The notes under the pieces: generated by a model
The model's input: only the letters and a program-made list of their open reading frames with translations
What the model was told of the DNA's origin: nothing
The model's database searches: none
Translations under genes and position numbers: made by a program
Shown: one piece after another, positions 45,301 to 56,262 of the stretch
How the letters are laid out: each line of letters starts with the position of its first letter
Position numbering within the stretch: position 1 is the first letter of the stretch
Assembly (NCBI RefSeq): GCF_018139145.2
Contig: NC_059471.1
Coordinates: 80,622,520-80,686,519 of the forward strand
Source: Gymnogyps californianus
Taxonomy: Eukaryota; Chordata; Aves; Accipitriformes; Cathartidae
Length of the DNA stretch: 64,000 bases
Direction: 5' to 3'

Positions 45301-48300
45301 CCCAGATTGTAATGGTGCTCCATTGACATAATGATGTTACTCCTTATACCAAAAATCTAGTGAAGTCTCTCTACAGATTCCACAGTCTTTACAGTAGGAT
45401 TATGGAAATTAATAAAATGATTCAGATTAATAGCTTTAATTTCTCAGCACTTCATTCTAGTTTTTCTTGAAATAGAATATACATTTACAATACTGCTTAG
45501 GATGTATTGAATCTCCCTGTCTGATATATACCCCCTCTGGCTTCTGTGTTAGCTGGGCTTTGATGTGATAGTATACGGTGCATGTTCTGGTTTCCATAGA
45601 GAGGGGAAAGAGAAAAATAAAACTCTCTTCAGGACTTTTAAACCCTCTTCAAGAGTATAATATTACTTTATCTTCAGTAATACCTTTGCATGCCCACCTG
45701 ACTACAAAACAAACACATTTAAATTACAAGTAATTGTTGAAAAATGTGCTTCTGAGCACAATGCTGAAGCCCCTCATAGGGAAGGAAATTTCACTGTCCT
45801 CTCTCCTGCATTTGGCACCACTTCTGGAGTGTTTAAATGAGGGAGTCTAAAGTATACTCAGAGGACCAAAAGTCACAAGGATGTTGACAGCTCCAATGTA
45901 CAACAGAACTTGTCTTAAATAATATTCTCGCACAAATGAATTTTCTCACTAACATTACCAAGTAAATTCCATAGCGATGCTCATGTGTTCACAGGGCTAC
46001 GTGAGGCCTAAGCAGTCTGCAAATGGATTTTCTTTTATTTCAAATAGCAGTTCTAGATTGAGAACCCCAGAGACAGAGCTTGCTTTCAAGTTTGAACTCT
46101 ACTCTCTTTAAACTGATGGCAGAAATCCCCAATAAAGTTATAAAGCACATGTGTGGTTTGTTTTGTTTTATTTTGTTTTTCTCTCTTTTTTGGTTATGGG
46201 TTTTCAGTTGCTCTTCATTTTGTATGCCTGTGTGTTGCATTCTTCAGTCTGGCTTTTGCGACTGAGAGCACATCCCCGATGTTGTGTTGCTGCCTTGTTT
46301 TGCAGTTCAGTTCACTGTCCCCTGAAAGCGTGGCTGCCCTTTCTGGCTTGGTCTACACCATAGGGCTCTGCTGACGAGGAGTGGACAGGAAAAAGGGGAA
46401 AGGGCCCTCCTCAGGGCCAGAAAAAATGGCCTATCTGCCAAACTGTGGGTGCTTCTATCATTGTACCTAGTGTCATTTGGGAAGATGGTGGGTCCTTGAT
46501 GGCAAAGAGACACTTTCTACTGGTATGCATGGCATCTCCGCTAGGTCAGAAGGAGGCTTTCTAATGGAGACAGGTCCTCAGATCTGAAGGTCAGACCTAC
46601 TTTAGAAAGTCTGGCCACCAGAGTTTAAGCTAAAGTGGATATGTTATTCCTCCTTGCCTGTCCATTTTGCCAGTGAAGTACCGTCTGGCTTTCATAATTT
46701 GCTTTGGTGGAAGCTACTTTGTGCTGCTCATATCAGTTCAAGTCTAAAGGTTATTAACACCTTTTGGCCCCAGCGGCATATCCACATTAGCATTGTGCTA
46801 TGAGCAGCAGGTAGCTGAAGGCTTTTTGATTCGTATGGTTGTGGTTTCAGACAGGATTAGGCTTTATTATATTGTTTGTGTACAAGTACAAAAAGTTTTA
46901 TTTCAAAAGGCGGCATAAATCTACTCAAGCAAAAAGAGGCTACTCAGGGTACTTTATTGATGCATACACTTGGGAGAGGTTTTGTTTGTTTGTTGGTACT
47001 TCTGTTACCCCTGAACCTATGAGGAAATAAAACTGAATTGTATTTTTTCTGGAGCATAGAGTTTTAAACTAAGGACACACGAGCAAGTTACTGTGGGCTA
47101 ACAAGTTATTTCATGTTGAGGAAAGAGTGCTATGTTAATTTGCACTACTTTTTATGTGCCATGAGCTTAGAATATCTGCATAGATACACCTCTCTATTCC
47201 TACAAGTAGTAAGTTATAGGATGTCTACAGAACCTCAGTTACCTAAGCCTTAAAATGTAGTTCTGTCTTCAGATCCAACTTAGGGAGTCATACTGCAGTC
47301 AGATATAATCACAACTGTACCCATGCACAAAAGGTAAAGAATATACAATTTCCCAGTTATGACAGGGAGCAGAATAAAATATTTTATCATGGATGTTCTG
47401 AGGAAAGGTATCTACCTGACTTTCTGATAGAGTCAGCAGTTAAAAAGTTGTTTTTATCAGTAAATTGGACAAATTTGATCTGGAAGTAGCGGAATACAGA
47501 AAGCGTGGAGCACAATAATGTTGTCACTAGAATCAGTTTTCACATTAAGATTCACAGACCTGGATTTGGACCTCAAATTCACCAGTGAAAATCTGGAATA
47601 GCTTAATCTGTAATTTGTTTGATTCTCTCCAGACATACTTTGCTGGGACTGAGTGCAGCCTCAGCCAACCCACTCCAGGCTAAACTGTTCACCTGTTTAT
47701 TCACCTGTGCATGCGTTCATCTACTCACCAACTGACACAATTTCCTATGAAGCCAAAAGACGGGCACATTTTATAAAAACATGGAAATCTTGAAATTCAT
47801 AATTTTTGACAGCCATGACAAATAAGCAGCCATATCCACTACCGGTCCCCAGAATTATCTAGTATCCTTTCTTTATGTAATTTCTTACAGTAATTTTTTT
47901 TTAAAATCAGTCTTCTTTTCACTTGTTACTTATTGTTCATAGCATTAATAAGAGTTCACTACTTGGCTTTTATTTTCATTGGTGACTTCGATATTTTAAC
48001 ACCGTAACTGTGCTTGGTTTGTTTCCTTGCTGTAGATGTTTTTGTGCTTTTTTTCACTGTGTGTTTTCCAGTTTTATCATCTGGAAGTATTATTAAAGAT
48101 ATTATATACCTTTTCTTCACGCAAAGACATGGTGCATCTGTTGACCTTCAGAGCATATTGCTGGGGCCATCTGGTTTTCAAGGGAAGTGGGGGTTGGCAA
48201 GGAATGGGGAAGGATTTCAGGCAGAAGGAGATATTAGGTTACTTATTTGATTAAGGTTTTGTTTTGTCTAAGGAGAAGAGTGATTGGTACTATGTTACAA

Positions 48301-48336
48301 TGTTTGACTTTTTGTAGTCTTTGTTTTTTCTTGGTT

Positions 48337-48357
48337 TTGTTGTTGTTGTTGTTGTTT
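48337..48357 (+). repeat. (TTG)n microsatellite
   Basis: About six TTG units within a T-rich stretch. Confidence 0.9.
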
Positions 48358-48898
48358 TGAAGTGGTGCTGGGGAAGCTCTGTGTGCCTGTTCTTGTGTGT
48401 ATCAAAATAAACAAAACAATGTGGCCCCGAACTTCTGTGAAGTGTTGACCAGTGCTGCTGTTGTAGTCTGTTAGTACCGGGATTAAATGACATTGTTTCG
48501 GACACTGTTCCTAGACTGTGTTCATCTTCAGTTGGAGAAAATGTTAGCAGCCCGTGAGGAATTAGCAGGACAAGGTGCCAGCCCCGTTTGAGCCAGGGAA
48601 AATTTGTATCTAGAACACGTTTCTGTTCTGGAAAAACATTTTTCCCCCATGTTTTTCAGAAAGAACCTGAGAGTCTTTCTTTAGTGAATTCTTAGCACGT
48701 GTATAGGAGATACCACGTCATTTCTGCTCTTATCTTTCCAGAATAAAGGAATCTGACATACATGTGCAGATCTCACTGGGGGCTGGAGGCAGAGCAGGAA
48801 AAAAAGGAATGTCATCAGCTCCTGGTGTTCCCTGTTTCCACTACGGCCACAGCGATTGCTGTTTGGTGGTTCTGATGCATAGTTTAACATTAAGACCT

Positions 48899-48934
48899 TC
48901 ACTTTCTTTTCCTTTTCTCTTTTCTCTTTCCTCT
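48899..48934 (+). repeat. Polypyrimidine tract
   Basis: About 36 consecutive C/T bases ending in CTCTAG. It could act as a strong 3' splice site or form triplex DNA. A frame follows it but no matching donor is convincing. Confidence 0.8.
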
Positions 48935-49308
48935 AGTGCCATTAAGAAACCATTAGTTGGCAATATAGGGTATAAATTGTTAATTTTTGTTCTATTTTGT
49001 CCATGTATGTCATATATCATATCATGAAATACACTGCAGTGCATAAAAAGCTTTTATTTTCATACGCTGAAAACTGTTACAATTCAGTTAACCAAAGTCT
49101 TATACATGAACTGAAAATGTCACACGCTTTTTTAGAAGGAGAAAGAAAAATGCTTTTAAGTTTAAACTCACATTAGAAATAATCTTCTCTAAATTAACAA
49201 AGAGCTAATTTAAATTAAAGCAGAACTTCCCACATCAAATTATTGTGTCTTCATATATATAAGTTCTGAGCGATCTGTTTAAAACCCAAAACAACCGTCC
49301 CTGGAGGC

Positions 49309-49342
49309 GGGGGGGGCTGGGGTGGAGGGTGTGTGGGGGGGG
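49309..49342 (+). repeat. G-rich tract, canonical G-quadruplex motif
   Basis: Four G-runs of 8, 4, 3 and 8 bases are separated by loops of 2, 4 and 5 bases, which fits the standard G3+ N1-7 quadruplex pattern with room to spare. It sits alone in AT-rich DNA. Confidence 0.85.
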
Positions 49343-50068
49343 TAATTGTAGGGAAAGTTTTCATCCCAATGCTTCTCCTCTCTGTGTAGTCTCCGTAACT
49401 GACTCCCTGTAAAACAAAATCTGCTCCCAGTCCAACGGCTCCTGCCCACATGCACATCTTCTGATAACCTGTGGCAAACCAAGTGTCTGGGTTACAATTA
49501 CGAGAATATGATAATCTCATCATATGCTCCTGTATTTAATAATGTCCACAACACTTATTCAATTTATTGTCAATTTTCTCAAAGGATTTATTTCTCCATC
49601 TTGGCCACTGTATTTTAGGAGGACATAAGCCAGCTAAGTAATACACTTTCCTTACAAATAAATCAGTATGTATGGAGAGGAAAGAGTAGAAGAAACAATG
49701 CACCTTTGTAGTGCTTAATCAGTTCTGCCTGAATTTGGAGAAGTACCCAAAGGGGGTGGGGGGAAAGCCCCTAACTTATGTGAGGAAAGAAGAAGGTAAG
49801 TAACCACATTGGGAAAGTTTGCCTAATCAATTGTGATTTCTTGGGATATTTCATATTTATTTTAAGTGTTTTATCAGTCTAATGTGTTGTTCCAATCTTG
49901 CTCCTATGCCTTTTCTCCAGTTTCTTTCAGATAAGCTGTAAATTTGAGAGTGAGGCAGAAGAGTTTTTAGAAGCGTGGTGCATATGTTAAAACCTTGCTT
50001 TGATGTTTTTGTTGTAACCTAATAAAAGCATTGCAGAGGTTTACCTAAATAAAACTCTTCCAACTCAC

Positions 50069-50095
50069 TTTTTTTTTTTTTTTTTTTTTTTTTTT
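50069..50095 (+). repeat. Poly-T run (27 T)
   Basis: The longest homopolymer in the window. Read on the minus strand it would be a poly-A tail, but the 200 bases that would precede it do not resemble a gene or known repeat. Confidence 0.92.
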
Positions 50096-51550
50096 GAGGA
50101 GAGGTTAACTAATCTTGATTTTGTTAGCTATTGTGGAACAGCAGAGAATAAAAAGTTAGCAGGCTATTGTCTTTGCCCTGGGATTCCCAATGTCCGTGAT
50201 CAAAAGCCTTTCTCACAAAGCTATGCATGGGTTCGCAGAAATTCCACTCAGGGCTCATAGCTGCCCGAGTTAGAAAGCTTTCAAGACTGTGTAGCTTTTC
50301 TTAGGAAAACATGTTAAAACATAAAACATCTGTCAGAAGAGCTCTTTGTTTGGAAAGCTTCTTGAAGCACACCTTGGAATTTCCTTCCGTGGTGGTGGTG
50401 GGTTTGTGCGGTAAACATGAAATAACCAGGAGTGGTGTCTCCTGGGTTCAGCATCTGAGGGGGATGGGAAGGTGTTTGAGAGACCTGGCTTTCAAAGGGT
50501 TTCATTGTGCCATAAAACATCGTCTGAGTACACAGTTTTTGTGAAATTACAGTTTTTGCTTTTTTTAACAACATACAGTAAAATCAGACACAGTAAGAAC
50601 ATGAACAAGGAAGGAATCATGTTGTGTTCAGGAGAGCATACAGTACAAAAAGTTTAACACTTAAAATTTTATTTTACAAAACTGAAAGCCCGTAGTCTAG
50701 ATTAATTTGTTCATCTTGTGTTCTGTGGATCAGATCCTCACGTTCTTTGTATTTTAATGTGCGGAGTTCCTGTGTACTGCTTTTTTATTCATGCAAAAAT
50801 GCTTATGGAATTGTAAATTAAATTATTTTCTGGCTCAGACGTCAACTAGATCGTTAACTAAATTCCAAGTGTAGAGCCAAACCTTATCCTGGCTGCCTCT
50901 GTAATGTTAATGGAATTACAACAGGTGTGGTGGCAAAAATTTTTACTTGGAAAATCTTGATTACTTTGGTTAGTCATAACAGAGAAAGTCTGTTTGACTT
51001 TCAAGTCCAGAATGAATTTGCAGGATGTGAATCTGGAATAACACTGGTAAGCTGAACAGATTCGGTGAAAAGTGACTGGAGTCCCTTAACTGTAGCCATT
51101 CTTCCCATTGATTTTTTAAGGCATATCTGAAGGAATAAAATGGCTTAAAGTTCTATTTGAATTTAGGAAGTGATTTTTTTCTCATTAGAACAGCACTTTT
51201 TTGTTTTCTTACCAAAGCAACATTTTTCATAGAAAATGTTCATCTTTTCTAAAGTCCTGAAGAAGAATATGAAGGACCTTAGTGAAGTAGCTTGACGGAT
51301 GTTTATAGGAAACATTTTCCCAATAGAAAGAGTCAGCATGAAAAGAAACATGAAGATTACTGTTTGAAAATGTAGTAAGTAGACAAGGGCACTAACAGGC
51401 AAATAAGATAACGGAGGTTAGAGAAGGACTATGAACGGCCTTCAAAATGAAAAAAAAAAAAGCGTGCATTTGAGGTGATAGTGTGATTTAGTGGTAAGTT
51501 ACTTAGAAATGTTATGCATAAACTTTGTGATTAATAAGAGTTGCGTTATA

Positions 51551-51734
51551 GACACTGGTACCAGGTTGCCCAGAGAAGTTGTGGTTGCCCCATCCCTGGA
51601 AGCGGCAGGTTGGACAGGGCTTTGAGCAACCTGATCTAGTGAAAGACGTCTCTCCCCATGGCAGGGATGTGGGACTAGATGATCTTTGAAGGCCTCTTCC
51701 AACCCAAACCATTCTGTGATTCTATGATTCTATA
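51551..51734 (+). mobile_element. CR1 LINE fragment, 3' end only
   Basis: About 180 bases of the extreme CR1 3' end in the sense direction. It begins near the 'CAGGTTGCCCAGAGAAG' block, continues through the 'CCCCATCCCTGGAAG' and 'TTTGAGCAACCTGATCTAG' blocks, and ends with three octamer units ATTCTGTG, ATTCTATG, ATTCTATA (51,711-51,734). Compared with the usual CR1 3' region, a short stretch between the CCTGGAAG and AGGTTGGA blocks is missing, which reads as a small internal deletion. The 3' UTR is a different type from that of the copy at 22.6-23.4 kb, so the two come from different CR1 subfamilies. It carries no useful coding sequence. Confidence 0.93.
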
Positions 51735-54700
51735 GAAACACAAAGTTACTTACTTAAATTTGGAGATTTTTCCAGATGGAGATCTGGAATAATGTACAGG
51801 TTAGAGATAATGTTATCAAGGGTTACAAGTCTGTGTGACAAACAAGATGACTGTGATGTTGACAGTACTTAGCAAAAGTAGTAGTGTAGCAAGAAGGGCT
51901 GCAGAGCAAGGGGAGAAAGAGTATTGAGTGTTCACAATTATTCTGGAGTTGACAGTCAGAAGTCCTGATCACATCAGAAATGGATGAGGATTCTAGTTTT
52001 CAGTGGAGAAGAGGCAAGTCTGGAGCACAGAGTATCTATTAATAAGTGATAATTAAAATCACTTTTGAATGAGATGCCCTTGTGAGTGGAGAATAAGGGA
52101 GTCAAGGATAGAGCTCTGTGGAATCCCCAAATGAAATATAAAATACAATTAAATGTGAATAAGAACATTTAAAACAAAGAGTAATTCCATATACTTTAAG
52201 AAGAAATTTAAGAAATAAGCAGTTTCTTTTTCAATTGAAGTCATGGTTATATGCAACATTCATGTTTCAGTCTATGTTTTGTTTTGGTTTTGTTTATTTT
52301 TCTGTGGGATCGAATTTCAAAAGTAGAAAAAACAGTATACTAGAGTACTTGAGGAAATGCTAGAAGTTGGAGTAAAAAACCCTGCCATCTTCTGATACAC
52401 ATTTTATATCTGTGGTTTATGTTGATTGCAAAGGAAAAAACTGTCGTTTTACCATTTATTGAGTTAAATGATACACTGAATTGAATTAAATCTCCATTAA
52501 ACAGGAAGGAATTTTGAGCAAACTAGTATATTTACATGGGAAGTTCCATTAAACCCCATAGATACTAACAGTGAGTAAAATAAACTGTATAAACATGGAA
52601 GCAGATTCATTTGGATTTTCAGGGTGATGCTGCCTAACTCTTTATGTTCAGAAAAGAATATAAATCCACACATATTTACATACATACATGAGAAAGAAAA
52701 GTAGAAGACTATATTTCTAGTCTCTTAGCTGTATCCCTGTTACTTACTAACATAGGGTCTTTTGGGTGGGATCATCTCACCTAACTTCTCAGGTTACACA
52801 GGTAACAGAGGTGTCTGTCTGCCTCCCAGCCGTCCCTGAGGCAGGCTTGGGTGCTCCCAGCACACTACCTCTCTCCTCCTGGGGCAGAGTCTCACCCATC
52901 AGGTATATCACGCTCCAGAAGTGCCTGTCTCCTGACTTTGAGAGGAGCCTCGCTCGGACATAGGTCTATATTGTACCTGTCAAAAAGACATCAACCCAAC
53001 CTATTAGCTTCTGCTACATTTCACTAACCTAAATGATTGACTCCTTATTGTCCCTTAAATACTTAGTTTAAAATATAGCTGAGGTTACATTCATTTTATA
53101 TGTATTTTTAATAAGCTATGCCTGCTGGCCAAGGTTTTTATTTGTCATAATTAATATCTGATGTTATGATCTTTCTGAAATTAAAGTAACCTGCTATAAG
53201 GTACTTGCTAAGAGAAGAAAACTAAGGTAGATTTTAAGGCAGAGAGAAGACACTGAAGTAAGAACTTGGGTTCACTGTCAAAGAGATCCCAAAGCAAACA
53301 ATACTGGAAGGGTATTGAGTGAGGTCAGTATAGTACTGGGAGGAGCTGAGTAGCTCTAGGCATGTTTATAACTAATTTTTGAAATACTACAAGTGTAGCT
53401 CACATTATAAATAACCATATGTTCATTAAATAACTGAAGAAGGAAAATCTGGGAAAAGTTTGTCCAGACATTTATGACTTTTTTTAAAGGGCAGTTGATT
53501 TTTTCCATATGATTTTCAGACTAAGAAACTATTTTCATCTCTGGAGACTGCTCATTGTTGTTGAGAGCTGCAGTAAAAGAAAAGAGCAAAGTTATCATCC
53601 AACCTTAAATGCAAAACATGAAAACATTTGGGATTTAAGCTGACTGTTGGTTGCTTGATATAGCTTTTACTTTATAGCAGAGGTCTATAGCAACGCTTCA
53701 CTGAAAACTTAATTTAGCTTTTTTCCCCAAAGTCCAAAGTGATGGTTGAATGCCTGAACAGAGAGAGAAGAATATGCGTTCTGCCTGCCAAAGTGAAGAG
53801 GAGTTGTTCAATACATATTATGCAATTCATCCTTAACATAAAGAATGTACTGTTTCTTTATTTCAAATTTTGTATTCAACAATAATATACACGTATACAG
53901 AAAAGGATAAGCTTTATATGAGGAGTATACAATGAAAGTGAATTCATAAAGTAAGAGCAAGAGTAGTTCACAGTGGAAAAAACTGGAATAGATACAGATT
54001 ACTCTGCAGACACTATTGTAAATGTCAAGTAGAGTTTGACAGCTGGTAGGTTGGAGACATAATTAAAAAAAAATTCCATACATGTACAGACTGCCTTTTA
54101 GCGTGAAGAATTGGCACACAGCGAAATAAGAAGGTGAGTGGCATATGGGGGATTAAGGCAGCTGAGTTCTAGTGGAAACTGGAGGCAAACAAATAGGCCT
54201 TTGAGACAAAGACAACTATAGTGGTAGCACTGGTGGTGTGTATTTGTTGATTCATGGCATAGCAATCTACACTAATTAAAGGAAGGTTTGTCTCATGCAG
54301 TTTCCTATCCCAGCCAGAGCCTCTGTAATAAAGAAAAGAGGAAGGTGTCAGAGGAAAACTGTCTGGAGGAGGGGCAAAGATGCCCATTTAACAGACTGGT
54401 CTGTGTGACAGTCCATTTTGATGGAAGGGAGAAATAAGGTCTTTGTACGCTGAACTAAATTGTTAGACGTTATGGTCAGTTGGGTTAAATAAAGGCGTTT
54501 AGGGGAGATCCAATTTTAAGCAAGAATTAGTATTTCTGTCAAACATAGTTTTTTAAAATTACTTTGCATTTAGACATCTCCTAAACTATTCACAGAAAAT
54601 CGAGTTTTGAAGGTGGAATACTTGTGCTCTTTAAATATTATTTCTGTGTATATTTATTTCTGGCTTCAGTTTAGATTACAAATACAATGACACTTGGCTG

Positions 54701-56023
54701 TGACCCTGCAGAAGGAGAGATTAGTTTGGTAATGTAAACTATTTTGGGAACTGAGCTGTGCCTTTATTTATGTATCTTTGTCTTTAGTCTCTTGCTTGGA
54801 TTTCTCTGGATGCTTTCATTATAGTTGTACTTACCACTTCCATTTTTTAAGACATGCTTTTTAATCAGCGTTGTGCAAGCCTAGCAGTATTGCCTGACAC
54901 ACTGGATCCACTCCAGACGATTGCTGCATCATGAGGAGATTCTGCTGAATCACAAGTCAATATGAATCTCTTAAAATATTTTAATTTTTACTAGAAATGG
55001 AACGGATTTTCTTTGCAATTTAGTATGAAATACAAAATCATGACCTACAAGTCCTATTAAGTCCTAAGCAAAATCGGGACCTAGTAAGTCCTGAATTTGT
55101 TATTTTCATTGATCTGATGAAAATAATATTCAGACAGTATTTGCTGCTGGAGTTTTAGAGAAAGTCATCAACTCAACTGTGAGAAGACTCCAACTATGCA
55201 CCTGGACCTGGGCAAGGTAGTAAACCCACATGTGGCAACGGTAGCCTTTCCAGCAGGTGAAGGACTTTTCTTCATTTCTGCTTATCAATTTAGCGAATAG
55301 CTTAAAGATGAGAAACTGCTTGGGAGATTACTAGGCAGGAAAGCCCCTACTTTCTGCCAGTTAGTAAGTTCATTAGAATTTACATTAGAATGTAAATTAC
55401 ATAGAAAGACTAAGAAAGAGAGGCTGAGATCTGTTGGTTTTAAAATCTTGGAGGACATAGGGACCAGAAATACTCAGTTAATTTCACTAGTTATAGATAA
55501 TTCCTCTTGTATGTATTGAATTGGTTCAAAATGCAGAACTGTTTATTAAATGACATGCATGTTTTACATAAACTTTTATTAACTGGTAAAACATTGTTTC
55601 AAAAGCTCTTATTGTTTTTAAAAGTTGGAACTTTTTTTAACATTTTAATTGAAGTTTTATTTCCATTTAAAAAAATTGATGACCCTGTATCTGAAAGGGT
55701 TATTGATTACTTTCTAGCTAGATAGTGTGCAAAAATAGTAAATGTGGCTTAGCACACATTATTCCTTAGGTATGTATATAACACAGCTTCATAGTAAGCA
55801 AACTGTGGTATCAAGTTGGTGTAAAGATTGTATTTCATTATATATTAATCAGTGTGTAATGAGAAATTCTGGAAAAAAAAAAAAATATCACTGCTGTAAA
55901 TGGTTGTGCAGCACCAGAATCTTTTTGGCCAAGATCCACAAAACACATAGGGTGTTGGCTCAAGTGAAGCGGGCGAGCTCTGGGAGGGGGAGATAACAGC
56001 AGCAAGGCACCGTTTGCACCCCT
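51735..56023. other. No gene recognised; small GC-rich patch
   Basis: Mostly AT-rich. 52,780-52,965 is GC-richer with a plus-strand frame ending at a TAG (52,961-52,963) behind a good acceptor (CTAACTTCTCAG), discussed as a finding. AAGTCCTA-type short direct repeats occur at 55,045-55,090. Confidence 0.45.
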
Positions 56024-56262
56024 TCAGGAGGAGGTTAGACTGGGCATTACAGCTAAAGCTCGGGGCACGTAGCGAAGACCATGGCCGTTCTGGCCGTGGC
56101 CGCCCCTTCTGCGTTTCATACCCAGAGGTGCCCTATCCCTCCTGCTAGTGCCTTCCCCAGCCGATTCAGCAGCGTAGCTCTGGCACAGCACCATCGCTTC
56201 TCCAGCTTGGGAGCCAGAAGTTGGCCAGCCTTCCTTGAGTCTAAGCAGTTCCAGGGAAGGGA
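56024..56262 (-). other. Candidate terminal exon or small ORF, minus strand
   Basis: On the minus strand a doubled acceptor (GGGCTTTTTCAGTTTCTTCAG, AG at 56,263-56,264) leads into a frame open for about 78 codons to a TGA at the low end. The peptide includes SLELLRLKEGWP and a basic run KRRRGG. The block is CpG-rich (about 13 CpG between 55,960 and 56,270). The whole frame extends back to 56,449 (141 codons), and a second minus frame and a plus frame are open over the same DNA, so the coding sense, if any, cannot be decided by reading alone. Confidence 0.18.

Larger units (their letters stand above)
42340..51550. other. No gene recognised; AT-rich with possible conserved noncoding blocks
   Basis: CpG-poor AT-rich DNA. 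42,361-42,720 and 45,000-45,470 have the look of conserved noncoding DNA (mixed TAAT cores, few simple repeats, a small hairpin at 42,649-42,674), but this cannot be shown from one sequence. Simple repeats, the G-rich tract and poly-T are listed separately. Confidence 0.45.

Noticed and set aside
49900..50095. Poly-T as the poly-A tail of a minus-strand retrocopy
   Set aside because: The sequence on the far side (50,096-50,300) has no frame or repeat similarity that I can see.
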